DNA of 64,000 bases from Chitinophaga lutea (GCF_003813775.1 NZ_RPDH01000001.1:1674001-1738000); one strand, 5' to 3'; positions 1 through 9,664 are shown, numbered from the stretch's first letter. Program-made: numbers and translations. Notes: generated from the letters alone by a model not told the origin.

Positions 1-1
1 C

Positions 2-979
2 ATGCACATCGAAGATCACTGGAACGTGATGTACCGCGCTGGCTTTTATCGCGGCGGCCCCATCCTGATGAGCGCCATCGCGGGTATCGACCAGGCGCTG
101 TGGGATATCAAAGGGAAATATTACAACGCTCCCGTCCACCAGCTGCTCGGTGGCCTGGCGCGCGATAAAATGAAAGTGTATTCGTGGATCGGAGGCGACC
201 GTCCCGCTGAAGTAGGCCTGGCCGCCAAAAAAATGGCGGAGCAGGGTTTCCTGGCGGTGAAGATGAACGCCACCGAAGAGCTGCAGTACATCGACAGTTA
301 TGAAAAAATTGATGCCGCCATTCAGCGCATCGCCGCGGTAAGGGAAGCCGGCGGGCCGGGCCTTGGCATCGGCATCGACTTCCACGGCCGTGTGCATAAA
401 CCGATGGCTAAAATACTGGCAAAGGAACTGGAACCATTCCGTCCCATGTTCATCGAAGAACCGGTACTGCCGGAGAACAATGAAGACCTCCGGGAAATCG
501 CCCGCCACGTGGCCATCCCGATTGCCACCGGCGAGCGCATGTTTTCCAAATGGCAGTTTAAAACGCTCCTGAAGGAAGGATATGCAGACATCATACAACC
601 CGATGTATCACACGCCGGCGGCATCACCGAATGCAAAAAAATCATTTCCATGGCGGAGGCCTTCGACGTAGCCGCCGCGCCGCATTGCCCGCTGGGTCCC
701 ATTGCACTGGCCGCCTGCCTGCAGGTAGACGCTACCTGCCATAATGCGTTCATCCAGGAACAAAGCCTGGGCATCCACTACAACCAGGGCAGCGACCTGC
801 TCGACTACCTGACCGACAAAACCGTGTTCCATTACGAAAACGGCTACGTGAACATTCCCGATAAACCGGGCCTGGGCATCGATATCAACGAAGCGCATGT
901 GCGAAAAATGGCCGAAGAAGGGCATAACTGGCGTAACCCCGTCTGGCGACATACAGACGGCAGTGTGGCAGAATGGTAA
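2..979 (+). CDS. dgoD: D-galactonate dehydratase (enolase superfamily), 5' truncated by window edge
   Basis: Dehydrates D-galactonate to 2-dehydro-3-deoxy-galactonate, the first step of the cytosolic De Ley-Doudoroff route. The 325 visible residues form the mandelate-racemase-like barrel. Candidate Mg2+ and catalytic residues are in place: D126 and H128 (DFHG), E152 (IEEP), E178 (TGER) and H228 (APHCP). Family members are about 380 residues, so roughly 55-60 N-terminal residues lie left of the window and the first visible Met is internal. The stop overlaps the start of the downstream transporter, and dgoK follows, which supports galactonate over other acid-sugar substrates. The aldolase (DgoA) is not in the window and may lie further left. 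Confidence 0.9.
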   Translation: MHIEDHWNVMYRAGFYRGGPILMSAIAGIDQALWDIKGKYYNAPVHQLLGGLARDKMKVYSWIGGDRPAEVGLAAKKMAEQGFLAVKMNATEELQYIDSYEKIDAAIQRIAAVREAGGPGLGIGIDFHGRVHKPMAKILAKELEPFRPMFIEEPVLPENNEDLREIARHVAIPIATGERMFSKWQFKTLLKEGYADIIQPDVSHAGGITECKKIISMAEAFDVAAAPHCPLGPIALAACLQVDATCHNAFIQEQSLGIHYNQGSDLLDYLTDKTVFHYENGYVNIPDKPGLGIDINEAHVRKMAEEGHNWRNPVWRHTDGSVAEW

Positions 980-2286
980 ACACCGCAAAACTCCCGATGA
1001 AAACACCCAAACCCTCCAAAGTGCGCTACCAGGTGCTGTTCCTGATTTTCGTGAACGTGGTCATCAATTACATGGACCGGAGCAACCTGGCCGTAGCGGC
1101 CTCGGAAATAGACAAGGAATTTCATTTCACGCCCGTACAGCTCGGCCTCATTTTCTCGGCGTTCAGCTGGACTTACCTGGCCTTCCAGATTCCCGGCGGC
1201 ATCCTGGTGAACCGTTTCAGTCCGCGCATCCTATACGCTTTCAGCCTCATCACCTGGTCGCTCGCCACGGTAATGCAGGGTTTTGCCAGGGGATTCGCCA
1301 CATTGTTCGGTTTGCGCATGGCTACCGGTGTATTCGAGGCGCCGGCATTCCCGATCAACAACCGTGTGGTCAGCAACTGGTTTCCCGATCAGGAACGCGC
1401 CTCCGCCATTGCCGTGTACACCTCGGGGCAGTTCCTGGGGCTGGCGTTCTTAATGCCTGTACTGTCTACTATACAGTTGGAAGTGGGTTGGAAAGGCCTC
1501 TTTGTGGTCACCGGCCTCGTAGGGATAGTATGGGGCATCGTATGGTATATTTTTTACCGCGACCCACAGCATCATAAGAGCGTCAACGATGCCGAGCTGC
1601 AGTACATTGAAAAAGGCGGCGGGCTGCTCGACAAACAACAGGCTGCACAAAAGAAGGCCTTTCAGTGGGCCGACCTGAAAGCGGTCTTGTCGTATCGCAA
1701 ACTGTGGGGCATCTACATCGGCCAGTTTGCCGTGAACGCCACCCTCTGGTTTTTTCTCACCTGGTTTCCCAAATACCTGGTAGACTACCGCGGTCTTGAT
1801 TTCATCAAATCCGGTTACTGGGCTTCCATACCATACCTCGCCGCTTTCGCGGGTATCCTGTGCTCCGGCTTTTTATCGGATTACCTGGTAAAAAGAGGCG
1901 TTTCGGCCGCCAAGGCCCGGAAACGGCCTATCATCATCGGTTTGCTGGTATCCGCATTTATCCTGGGCGCGAATTATGTGGACACACCCGGGCTGATTAT
2001 CCTGTTTATGTCGATTTCATTTTTCGGGGTGGGCTTCGCCTCGATTACCTGGATATTCGTTTCCACGCTGGCGCCCAAACATCTGATCAACATCACCGGC
2101 GGCGTGTTTAATTTCATCGGGCAACTGGCTGGCATCATAGTGCCCATCGCCATCGGCTTCCTCGCCAGCGGCGGCAATTTTGCGCCGGCGCTCGTATTTG
2201 TGGCCGCGCTGGGAATACTCGGCGCCTGCTCTTATATTTTCCTGGTGGGGAATGTGGAAAGGATCAGGACGCATGCGGAGGAATGA
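973..2286 (+). CDS. MFS transporter, anion:cation symporter family (galactonate/hexuronate type)
   Basis: A 437-residue, about 12-segment major facilitator. The first loop carries the family's [13 protein letters not shown] signature near residues 33-41, typical of DgoT/ExuT proton symporters for sugar acids. Its ATG lies inside the stop region of the dehydratase gene (7-nt overlap), implying translational coupling; a second Met at residue 9 (position 997) is the alternative start. The dgoD/dgoK context makes D-galactonate uptake the likely role, but substrate cannot be read from sequence alone. Confidence 0.85.
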   Translation: MVNTAKLPMKTPKPSKVRYQVLFLIFVNVVINYMDRSNLAVAASEIDKEFHFTPVQLGLIFSAFSWTYLAFQIPGGILVNRFSPRILYAFSLITWSLATVMQGFARGFATLFGLRMATGVFEAPAFPINNRVVSNWFPDQERASAIAVYTSGQFLGLAFLMPVLSTIQLEVGWKGLFVVTGLVGIVWGIVWYIFYRDPQHHKSVNDAELQYIEKGGGLLDKQQAAQKKAFQWADLKAVLSYRKLWGIYIGQFAVNATLWFFLTWFPKYLVDYRGLDFIKSGYWASIPYLAAFAGILCSGFLSDYLVKRGVSAAKARKRPIIIGLLVSAFILGANYVDTPGLIILFMSISFFGVGFASITWIFVSTLAPKHLINITGGVFNFIGQLAGIIVPIAIGFLASGGNFAPALVFVAALGILGACSYIFLVGNVERIRTHAEE

Positions 2287-2530
2287 GACTTTCGGGAGTA
2301 TTGAGTTCGGGCAATGCGGCACGGGCTCAAAATGCTGATTCAGCGCGATGCGGGGCGGATTCAAACGTATCAGAAAGAATAGCATTCCCAGGTATGGGCG
2401 ACGGAGTTTAAACAAACGAAGCGCTCCATACAGAACGGATACCGGCAGTACTGACAACAGGCACAGTGATGCGCATCCGAAAATCAGTCGAACTCAGCAC
2501 ATGCGGCGGCAGTCGCCGCCTGATAGTCAA

Positions 2531-3487
2531 ATGGCAATAACAAAAAGCACTACGAAAATGGACAGGTTTCTAAGTTGCGATTGGGGTACCAGCTCTTTCA
2601 GGCTCCGCCTGGTGGATGCTGACAGCCTGCGCGTGATAGCGGAAGAAAAATCTTCAACCGGTATTGCAGAAACCTTCCAGCAGTGGCAGCAAACAGCCTC
2701 CTCTCGCGAACAGTTTTATGCAGCCGTGATCAACCGGCACGTGGCGGCAATGGAAACACAACTCAATATCTCTCTCGCTAAAATTCCTGTTATACTGTCC
2801 GGCATGGCTTCGTCAAGCATCGGCATGAAGGAGCTGCCATACAAAACGCTGCCTTTTCAGCTCGACGGTTCCGATCTCTCCGTACAAACAGCCGGCAACA
2901 TGATCATCATTTCCGGCGCCACTACCGGGCAGGATGTGATGCGGGGAGAAGAAACAAAGATCGTTGGCTGCGCCGCACTGTTACCGGATACGCACCGCGA
3001 GCAGTTGCTCATCCTGCCCGGCACACATGCCAAACATGTTACCATCCGGGGCGGGCAAGCAAAGGATTTCCGGACATTTATGACCGGGGAATTTTTCGAA
3101 CTGTTATCCGCGCGGAGTGTTTTGACTGCGTCGGTGAAGGGAGATGGCAATTTTAATGAGCAGGCTTCCCGCAGGGCGTTTGAAGCCGGTGTAGAGGCAG
3201 GCGGGTCGGTGAATTTACTGCACGCGGCTTTTCTGGTGCGCACCAACGACGTGCTGAAAAAAATGCCGCCGCAGGAGAATTATTTTTACCTGAGCGGGTT
3301 GCTGATCGGCGCGGAACTTCGTGAAGCGCAGGCCGGTGCGCCTGTTTACCTGGCCGGCGGCCCGCAGCACCTTCCATTATACACTGCTGCCTGTGAAACG
3401 CTGCACATCGCCGTGGAAGGCCGGATAGATGCAGACGAGGCGCTGGTGCGCGGGCAGCATATAGTGTGGACGCATTTGCAGCGATGA
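2531..3487 (+). CDS. dgoK: 2-dehydro-3-deoxygalactonokinase
   Basis: Phosphorylates 2-dehydro-3-deoxy-galactonate with ATP, the second step of galactonate breakdown in the cytosol. The N-terminus carries the DgoK ATPase-fold phosphate loop (CDWGTSSFR), followed by GMASS, LPGTHAKH and TGEFFELL segments typical of the family. The reading frame is open from 2348, but the upstream 60 residues look non-coding; I prefer ATG 2531 or, giving the most family-like N-terminus, ATG 2558. It sits about 245 nt after the transporter, so it may have its own promoter. Length (about 310-318 aa) fits the family. Confidence 0.88.
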   Translation: MAITKSTTKMDRFLSCDWGTSSFRLRLVDADSLRVIAEEKSSTGIAETFQQWQQTASSREQFYAAVINRHVAAMETQLNISLAKIPVILSGMASSSIGMKELPYKTLPFQLDGSDLSVQTAGNMIIISGATTGQDVMRGEETKIVGCAALLPDTHREQLLILPGTHAKHVTIRGGQAKDFRTFMTGEFFELLSARSVLTASVKGDGNFNEQASRRAFEAGVEAGGSVNLLHAAFLVRTNDVLKKMPPQENYFYLSGLLIGAELREAQAGAPVYLAGGPQHLPLYTAACETLHIAVEGRIDADEALVRGQHIVWTHLQR

Positions 3488-4215
3488 GTTGCTCACCGAT
3501 AGTATTGAAGAATCAGCGAAGGGGCATTATCCTCAACACTCACGGCGTGAACGAAGATTCAAATTTAAAGCGGGAACAAAGAGGCAGAACTAAAATGATC
3601 TGCAGCTATAACCGGATAACAGCCTCTATGACTAGCAGCGAATATACAACTACAAAGACTCTCAGTCTCAAATAAAATTAAGACAGAGAAAAAGTTGCAA
3701 CGGGAACGATCAAGTGTTATAACTGAAAGGGCTTGCAGCTATAATTGGATAACAGCCTATGCGGCTCGCGAAGAAGATACAACCAAGAAGGCACTCAGTC
3801 TCAAAAGGAAATCAAGATACAGAAAGGGTACATCGGGAACGGTAAAGTGTGACAACTGAAAGGATTTACAGCTATACCCGGATCGGCCCTACGTGCCTAG
3901 CGAAGAACATACAACAGAAAAGGCTCTCAGGTTCAAAAGGAAATCAAAATACAGAAGAGGTTACAACAGGAACGATCAGATGCAACAATAAAAGAACGGT
4001 ATATTAAAAGTTCACAGCAGGAACTACAAATCGGAAAGCGTTTTCGTGGACAACAGAATACACGAAAAGCCGCGACAGCAACTACCATTTCTGGAAAAGT
4101 GAAAACACTGGTACTCCCAAACAGGCAACAGATACAAGAAAAGTATACAAAGAGCCTGTTTGCAGCATTGAATCAGCTTTCGTAATTTGATCTCGTCTCC
4201 CTTATACAAACAGCT
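3488..4215. other. gene-free interval with tandem repeats
   Basis: No convincing coding sequence in 728 bases. The short rightward open frames here cross repeat units whose length is not a multiple of three. The interval is dominated by 133-bp tandem repeats, listed separately. Confidence 0.7.
3602..4000. repeat. 133-bp imperfect tandem repeats, three copies
   Basis: Units begin at about 3602, 3735 and 3868, each opening with a (g/a)cagctata...ggat segment and sharing internal pieces such as cagtctcaaa, aaatcaa.atacag and gggaacg.t. A more diverged unit seems to precede them (about 3500-3601: gggaacaaagaggcagaact against gggaacgatc...aactga), and weak similarity continues to about 4030. The 133-bp period is not a multiple of three and stops occur, so this is non-coding, possibly a structured RNA or an expanded regulatory sequence. 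Confidence 0.8.
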
Positions 4216-4920
4216 ATGAAACATTTCCTTTTCTCCCTGCTGGCTACGCTGCTGCTGTCAGGCGCGGCCGCAGCCCAGGCTCTGCCCGACAGTACGATGG
4301 TGGTGATATTGCAGGAAAATGAACCCCTGATCGGGAAAGCGAAGCCCCTCGGCGAGATCAAAATAGCGGATGGCGGCTTTAAAGTGAATTGCGGCTATGA
4401 ACGCACCATGGAGGAAGCCCGCCAGAAAGCAAGAGCACAGGGGGCCAATGTCATCAAAATAACTTCCCTCAAGCCCCCGGATGCCTGGAGCACCTGCTAC
4501 CGCCTGAAGGGTGATATTTTTTATTTCGAAGACGTCACCGGGCTGGTATCCCAAAAGAGAGAAGCCGCCGAGTCCGAAATAAAAGCCCTGATGCCTGACT
4601 CCGCATCGTATGCACTGCTGTGCGTATACCGGCCGAAATCAGGCATCGCCTGGACGCTGGAATACAACCTGCACGTCAACGACTCCACCGTATGCCGGGT
4701 AAAAAACGGCGAAAAATATCTCATCAAAATGTACAACACCGGCCAAACGAAGATTTGGGCCCGCACGGAATCGAAGATGGAGGTAACCGCTAACGTGCAG
4801 CCGGGGCGTATTTATTTTGTGCGCTGCAGTGCGGTCATGGGAGCGTTCGTTGGCCGGCCGAAACTGAAGCTGGTGGATGAACAGACGGGCATGCAGGAAT
4901 TCGGGGCGATGGCCCGGTAA
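4216..4920 (+). CDS. secreted protein of unknown function, DUF2846-like C-terminal half
   Basis: A 234-residue protein with a clear signal peptide (hydrophobic run, cleavage near AAAQA, residues 17-22) and no lipobox Cys, so probably periplasmic. The middle holds a compact domain with Cys residues (CGYERT, TCYRLKG). Residues about 130-230 follow a pattern seen in DUF2846 proteins: a YRP strand, a short substituent loop, a G-x-Y-x-x-x turn, and a P-G-x-x-Y-F-V strand. The family assignment is by eye. The gene stands alone after the repeat block and converges with the NTF2-like gene. No enzymatic motif is seen. Confidence 0.7.
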   Translation: MKHFLFSLLATLLLSGAAAAQALPDSTMVVILQENEPLIGKAKPLGEIKIADGGFKVNCGYERTMEEARQKARAQGANVIKITSLKPPDAWSTCYRLKGDIFYFEDVTGLVSQKREAAESEIKALMPDSASYALLCVYRPKSGIAWTLEYNLHVNDSTVCRVKNGEKYLIKMYNTGQTKIWARTESKMEVTANVQPGRIYFVRCSAVMGAFVGRPKLKLVDEQTGMQEFGAMAR

Positions 4921-4957
4921 AAGGCGGCTTTTGTTTTCTTGTTCAAGACAGGCGCTT

Positions 4958-5404
4958 TCAGGACGCAGCCGCACCAGCTAGCTCCGGCAATGCCAGGTTC
5001 CCGTCCTGGTATTTCAGGTTGAGACGCAGCATAGACACTTTCCACCGCCCGTCCTGCTGTATCAGCTTCGCATCGTAGGTGCCCACCACCGTCCACACGT
5101 TCCCGCCCGTCCCTGCAGGGAAATAATGGGTAGCCGTACCGTAGAAGAACACTATCGCTTCTTCACCTTTCACGCTCACGGTAAAATTACCAAGCTGGTG
5201 ATGGGTGGCCTTAAACCGGGGCAGAAATCCCTTCCATGCATCTACAATTGCCGCGGCCGGCAAATCAGCCGGTTGACCGCCGGCCATGGAGGTATAATCG
5301 AGGTGTACTGTGGGAGCAAAGGCCCGCAGACAGCGGTCCCAATCCCTTTCGTCGGCGCCGATAAAAATATCCAGTACAGCTTCAATCATCAAACGGGTTT
5401 CCAT
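4958..5404 (-). CDS. NTF2/SnoaL-like domain protein
   Basis: A 148-residue single-domain protein of the SnoaL_4/NTF2 cone fold: N-terminal helix (IEAVLDIFIGADERDWD), then LDYTSM, HHQLGNF and a long final strand pair ending in LKYQDG. Such proteins bind small hydrophobic ligands or act as isomerases or dehydratases; substrate unknown. The open frame extends upstream, but those residues overlap the regulator gene, so the start is set at METRLM. It lies 28 nt after the ArsR regulator on the same strand and is probably co-transcribed with it. Confidence 0.78.
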   Translation of the reverse strand: METRLMIEAVLDIFIGADERDWDRCLRAFAPTVHLDYTSMAGGQPADLPAAAIVDAWKGFLPRFKATHHQLGNFTVSVKGEEAIVFFYGTATHYFPAGTGGNVWTVVGTYDAKLIQQDGRWKVSMLRLNLKYQDGNLALPELAGAAAS

Positions 5405-5432
5405 GTATTGTCTTTTGGCAGAAAAATAAACG

Positions 5433-5762
5433 CTATTTTTTGTTTTTGGAAGGTTTGTGCTCTTTCGCCAGGAAGGCATCCAGGGCATCGAGTTTTTTGT
5501 TCCAGAAGGTGCGGTACTGCTCCGCCCATTCAGCCACATCTTTCAGCCGGCCGAGGTCGGCGAAGCAATGCCTTTCGCGGCCCTGCTGTTTGATCACCAC
5601 CAGCCCGCACTCCGTCAGTATGCGGATATGTTTCGATACCGCCGGGCGGCTGATGTCGAAATGTTCTGCTACCGTGTTCAGGTTGAGCGGCCGCCGCGCC
5701 AGCAAATGGATAATCTCGCGCCGGGTAGGATCGGCGATAGCCTGAAAAACATCTCTTCTCAT
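5433..5762 (-). CDS. ArsR-family winged-helix transcriptional regulator
   Basis: A 109-residue regulator with the ArsR winged helix: N-terminal FQAIADPTRREIIHLL, recognition-helix region SRPAVSKHIRIL, and wing GLVVIKQQGRERHCF. No metal-binding ELCVC-type motif is seen, so it resembles the non-metal subgroup that controls small START or NTF2-like proteins. The start is ATG 5762; a longer open frame runs through the divergent gene and is ignored. A TATATTTG box (minus strand, 5780-5787) would give a leader of about 10 nt. It probably regulates itself and the downstream NTF2-like gene. Confidence 0.88.
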   Translation of the reverse strand: MRRDVFQAIADPTRREIIHLLARRPLNLNTVAEHFDISRPAVSKHIRILTECGLVVIKQQGRERHCFADLGRLKDVAEWAEQYRTFWNKKLDALDAFLAKEHKPSKNKK

Positions 5763-5779
5763 GGTGATTCTTTCTGCAT

Positions 5780-5787
5780 CAAATATA
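5780..5787 (-). promoter_or_regulatory. putative -7 box (TATATTTG) for the ArsR gene
   Basis: Matches the Bacteroidota TAnnTTTG consensus on the minus strand, 17 nt before the ArsR start codon. No good -33 TTG is evident at the expected distance. Confidence 0.45.
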
Positions 5788-5873
5788 CGAAACCCAATGG
5801 TTACACACATTGCTGGTTTGCGGACCCGGAACGTATCATCGCACCACCGTTTTTTATTTAATTTGCAGTAGTT

Positions 5874-6386
5874 ATGATCAAGTTTACCGCCATCCTCAAA
5901 AAATTTGACGCCCAGGGAGAAAAAACCGGCTGGACCTACCTCGACGTTTCCGCCGAAATCGCCGGCAAAATCAAACCCGGTACCAAAAAGGCTTTCCGTG
6001 TAAAAGGCCTGCTCGATGCATATCCCATTCAGCAGGTTGCGCTGGTGCCCATGGGCGAAGGCGATTACATACTGCCCGTTAACGCCGCCATGCGCAAAGC
6101 CATCGGCAAACGGCAGGGCGCTGCAGTGAACGTGCAGCTGGCGGAAGACAAAGAGGAATATCAGCTGAATGATGATTTTGTGGCCTGCCTTCGTGAAGAA
6201 CCTGCTGCAGAAGATTTTTTCAACTCCCTGGCTCCCAGCCGTCAACGCTATTTTTCGAAGTGGATAGACAGCGCCAAAACAGACGAGACCCGTGCAAAGC
6301 GCATTGCCCAATCCATCAACGGTCTTGCAAAAAAACAGGATTACGGCGCAATGATACGCAACCTCAAAGCAGATAAAGACAAGTAG
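5874..6386 (+). CDS. DUF1905 / YdeI-OmpD-associated family protein
   Basis: A 170-residue cytoplasmic protein with an N-terminal DUF1905 barrel (residues 1-90: FTAILKKF, GWTYLDV, YILPVNAAMRKAIG) and a C-terminal YdeI/OmpD-associated helical segment (residues 105-165: FFNSLAPSRQRYFSKWIDSAKTDETRAKRI). The second part is linked to bacteriocin protection in some annotations, but the biochemical function is unknown. It is divergent from the ArsR gene and ends at a strong hairpin shared with the convergent SGNH gene. Confidence 0.88.
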   Translation: MIKFTAILKKFDAQGEKTGWTYLDVSAEIAGKIKPGTKKAFRVKGLLDAYPIQQVALVPMGEGDYILPVNAAMRKAIGKRQGAAVNVQLAEDKEEYQLNDDFVACLREEPAAEDFFNSLAPSRQRYFSKWIDSAKTDETRAKRIAQSINGLAKKQDYGAMIRNLKADKDK

Positions 6387-6412
6387 CATGCCCGTTCATG
6401 GACGGGCATGCT
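6385..6412. terminator. hairpin terminator between convergent genes
   Basis: An 11-bp perfect stem (agcatgcccgt/acgggcatgct) with a 6-nt loop, overlapping the last base of the upstream stop codon. It sits between the DUF1905 gene and the end of the SGNH gene. The U-tract is weak (tgtaatttt), so it may act bidirectionally. Confidence 0.65.
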
Positions 6413-6422
6413 GCCTGTAATT

Positions 6423-9400
6423 TTACATACGCAACAGGGTAATGGAATACTTTCCGCCGTCAATCACCAGGTAATACACTCCGCTCCTCCAGTTTTGGCT
6501 TACTTCTTTTTCATTTTCGTAAGCACGGTCTTCAAACACCTGTTGGCCGATATTGTTAAACACCTGTAATGTATGCCTGCCCGGCGTCAATGCCCTGACG
6601 CGGAAGCTATGACCGGCCGGATTAGGATAAGCTAACAGCCGGCTTTCGTTCTGCGCCACGGCTCCTACCGCCGGCTGCATTCGTCTAAAGGAGCCTGAAG
6701 GGGTGAACCTGACACCATGGGTGTAAAACTTCCTGGCATAGATATCTTCCATACACAACCTGTAATACACCGGGCCGGCGAGCAATGTTCCGTCCACGCT
6801 GCTGTATTGGCGCGGCACGATGCTGGAGCCATTGGCAGCCACCGTACCGATGGCCGTCCAGCTGATGGAATCGATACTTCGTTCCACTATATATTGCTGC
6901 ATATAGCGCTCGCGATGGCTTTCCCACTGGACGCGCGCTCCCTGTCCTTCGGCAATCACACCAAAGGTTGCGAAACGGACAGGTCCTTTTGCAATGGTGT
7001 CCACAATACGGGCGTTCAACAACCGGGCGTGTAAAATGCCATGCGCAGAATCGTTGAGATTCCATGGGTCGCCAGCACGGAGCGCCGGCTTAATGAGATT
7101 ATCCGGCCCGGCAATGTCTGTCCAGAAATCGACTCCTTTGGGCCCGAAGCGTTGCAGCACCCAGTCGCGCAGACCAATAGCTGCCGCAGGTTGCCCACCG
7201 AACAGATCGTTACGGGGCTGGGACGTGGTGACCCACACCGGGATGTGCAGAGAATCGGCAGTGGCCACTATCCGCTCGAAGTTGGCCTGGGTCTCCGCCA
7301 GCGTGAAACCGGAAGCGGCATCGTTGGTGGCCATGCTGACAATGACAGCGTCCGGCTTGCGCATGCCGTTATCCGGATTAAGCGCACGGGTGATGCTGCG
7401 GGCCAGAATGGGCGCCGCCTTGGATGGTCCGGGGTTGTACCAGACGGGATTGCAGTGGTAACTGTTAGTGCCGCCCAGAGCTATATTATACACCTCGCTG
7501 GCGGTATGGAGCGTTTTGAGGTAGGTACGGTAACGGTTCGCAAAAGCTTTCTGCGGATCAACCGGCCCCTGTCCCTGCGCGGTAGACGAACCGATCAACG
7601 CCACAACAATGGCCTGGTTCACGACAGGTGTTTGCGGCGGTTGCGGCGGCGGCGTAGTGCCCACCTTTTTACCCGCTGTATAGAATTTGCGGGCATAAAT
7701 ATCTTCCATGCGCAAACGGTAATACAGGATGCCGGCAGGAGCTGCAGCGTCTGTATTGCTGTATTGACGGGGAACGATGGTGGACCCGTTGGCTGCCACA
7801 GTACCGATGGCCGCCCAGTTCAGGGAATCCGTGCTGCGCTCCACCACATATTGTTGCATATAGCGCTCCCGGTGGCTTTGCCACTGCACTAACACGTCCT
7901 GCCCCTGACGGCTTGCCGAGAAAGCGCCGAAGCGCACAGGGCCCAAGGCAATGCTGTCCAGGATGCGGGCATTCACTATCCTGTTAAATAAGATGCTGTG
8001 AGCCGAATCATTCACATTGTCCATATCTCCCGTGCGGAACACAGGTTTGATCAGGTTGTCCGGGCCGGCAATGTCTGTCCAGAAATCAACTCCCTTGGGG
8101 CCAAAGCGTTGCAGCACCCAGTCACGCAGGCCGATGGCCGCGGCGGGTTGTCCGCCGAACAGATCGTTACGCGGCTGTGAAGTGGCCACCCATACGGGAA
8201 TGTGCAGCGAATCCGCCGTAGCCACTATCCGCTCGAAGTTGGCCTGGGTTTCCGCCAGCGTAAAACCGGAAGCGGCGTCGTTGGTGGACATGCTGACAAT
8301 GATGGCATCCGGCTTGCGCATACCATTATCCGGGTTCAGCGCGCGGCTGATGCTACGGGCCGGAATGGGTGCGGGTTTAGACGAACCCGGGTTATACCAG
8401 AGGGGGTTGCAATAATACGTGTTGGTGCCGCCCATGGCGATGTTGTAAACATCGCTGGCGGTGTTTTGAGACTTGAGATAAGTACGATAACGGTTCACGA
8501 ACGCCTTCTGCGGATCCATGACACCGTCGCCCGCCGCGGTAGATGAGCCCACCACGGCGATCACTACTGCCGGATTACCCGCCGGGGGCTGGGGCGGGGG
8601 ACCGCTGCCAACTTTTTTACCGGCGGTATAGAATTTACGCGCGTAAACATCCTCCATGCATAAACGATAATACACAGCGCCCGAAGGAGCGGCGTCTGTA
8701 CTGCTGTATTGGTGCGGCGTGATGGTGGTGCCGCTGGCATTAACGGTGTTAACCGCAGTCCAGTTGATCGAATCCGCACTACGTTCCACGATATAGCGCT
8801 GCATATAACGCTCGCGGTGGCTTTCCCATTGCAGCAGCACTTGCTGTCCCTGCAGGGCGGCCGTAAATGCGCCGAAGCGGACGGGGCCTTTGGCGATCGT
8901 GTCGAGGATGGCCGCGGTGAGTACCTTATTGAATAATATGCCGTGCGCCGAATCGTTAAGGTGGATCAGGTCTCCGCCGCGCAACGCCGGTTTAATGAGA
9001 TTGTCGGGCCCGGCGATGTCTGCCCAGAAGTTGATCGCTTTCGTGCCGAAGCGCGGCAGCGCCCAATCGCGGAGTCCCAGCAGCAGGTTAATCTGCGATT
9101 GCGGCAGGTCGTTGCGGGGTTGGGAGGTGGTCACCCACACCGGAACGTGCAGCGAGTCTGCCGTGGCGACCATCCGTTCAAAATTGGCCTGCGTTTCAGC
9201 CAGGGTATAGGCGGAGGCCCCGTCGTTCGTGGGCAGGCTGATGATGATGGCATCCGGTTTCCGGAATCCGTTGTCAGGCGCAACGGCCCTGCTGACGGAA
9301 CGCGCGAAGATGGGTGCGGGGCGGGTAGGGCCAGGATTGTACCAAACCGGGCTGCAATGATAGGTGGTGCTGCCGCCCACCGCAATATTAAATACCTCGC

Positions 9401-9584
9401 TGGCGCTGTTGAGCGATTTCAGATAGGTGCGGTACCGGTTTACGAACGCATTCTGCGGATCCAGGGGACCGGTTCCCGCGGCGGTGGAAGAGCCCACAAC
9501 CGAAATGACCACGGGATAATTCGTTTGCGCAAAACCAGCCAGCCCTAGATGGCACAGCACACAGCATAACAGGAATTTTTTCAT
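6423..9584 (-). CDS. secreted protein with three tandem SGNH/GDSL hydrolase repeats and T9SS sorting tail
   Basis: 1053 residues: a signal peptide (1-20, ending GFAQ), three repeats of about 315-319 residues (about 23-337, 338-656, 657-960), and a type A T9SS C-terminal domain (about 985-1053: YPNPAGHSF, VFNNIGQQVF, GVYYLVI). Each repeat has an SGNH hydrolase with GSST (S33, S348, S667), a GG(S/T) block, TND (N120, N435, N754) and NDSAH (D211/H214, D526/H529, D845/H848), then a beta-sandwich module and a Pro-rich linker. All three active sites look intact, so it is probably a cell-surface or secreted esterase, perhaps a carbohydrate deacetylase. The substrate is unknown. SGNH enzymes are usually single-domain, so the triplication is unusual. 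Confidence 0.88.
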   Translation of the reverse strand: MKKFLLCCVLCHLGLAGFAQTNYPVVISVVGSSTAAGTGPLDPQNAFVNRYRTYLKSLNSASEVFNIAVGGSTTYHCSPVWYNPGPTRPAPIFARSVSRAVAPDNGFRKPDAIIISLPTNDGASAYTLAETQANFERMVATADSLHVPVWVTTSQPRNDLPQSQINLLLGLRDWALPRFGTKAINFWADIAGPDNLIKPALRGGDLIHLNDSAHGILFNKVLTAAILDTIAKGPVRFGAFTAALQGQQVLLQWESHRERYMQRYIVERSADSINWTAVNTVNASGTTITPHQYSSTDAAPSGAVYYRLCMEDVYARKFYTAGKKVGSGPPPQPPAGNPAVVIAVVGSSTAAGDGVMDPQKAFVNRYRTYLKSQNTASDVYNIAMGGTNTYYCNPLWYNPGSSKPAPIPARSISRALNPDNGMRKPDAIIVSMSTNDAASGFTLAETQANFERIVATADSLHIPVWVATSQPRNDLFGGQPAAAIGLRDWVLQRFGPKGVDFWTDIAGPDNLIKPVFRTGDMDNVNDSAHSILFNRIVNARILDSIALGPVRFGAFSASRQGQDVLVQWQSHRERYMQQYVVERSTDSLNWAAIGTVAANGSTIVPRQYSNTDAAAPAGILYYRLRMEDIYARKFYTAGKKVGTTPPPQPPQTPVVNQAIVVALIGSSTAQGQGPVDPQKAFANRYRTYLKTLHTASEVYNIALGGTNSYHCNPVWYNPGPSKAAPILARSITRALNPDNGMRKPDAVIVSMATNDAASGFTLAETQANFERIVATADSLHIPVWVTTSQPRNDLFGGQPAAAIGLRDWVLQRFGPKGVDFWTDIAGPDNLIKPALRAGDPWNLNDSAHGILHARLLNARIVDTIAKGPVRFATFGVIAEGQGARVQWESHRERYMQQYIVERSIDSISWTAIGTVAANGSSIVPRQYSSVDGTLLAGPVYYRLCMEDIYARKFYTHGVRFTPSGSFRRMQPAVGAVAQNESRLLAYPNPAGHSFRVRALTPGRHTLQVFNNIGQQVFEDRAYENEKEVSQNWRSGVYYLVIDGGKYSITLLRM
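6705..9518 (-). repeat. three in-frame gene-internal repeats of about 950 bp
   Basis: The repeats encode the SGNH plus beta-sandwich units. Repeats 2 and 3 share near-identical stretches at DNA level (for example around 7260-7420 against 8215-8375), whereas repeat 1 is more diverged. This indicates a recent duplication or gene conversion between the second and third units. Confidence 0.85.
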
Positions 9585-9664
9585 GTTGTACGTTTGGGGT
9601 AGAAAATTCTGATCAGGGATTCAGCGGGGTGTATGCGGTTAGAACAGGAATTGGTTCACTGGCA

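Noticed and set aside
322..774. Minus-strand open frame of 150 codons inside dgoD
   Set aside because: It is antisense to a well-supported enzyme gene and has no recognisable domain; high GC opens such shadow frames.
3466..3675. A 69-codon frame after dgoK
   Set aside because: It begins inside dgoK and runs into the 133-bp repeat array; other repeat units do not preserve the frame.
5763..6389. Long minus-strand extension of the ArsR gene
   Set aside because: The extra residues are antisense to the DUF1905 gene and do not resemble a regulator; ATG 5762 fits the family length and the promoter box.
7041..7892. Plus-strand 283-codon frame antisense to the SGNH gene
   Set aside because: It mirrors the repeated coding sequence on the other strand; the repeats make long shadow frames recur at the same offsets.
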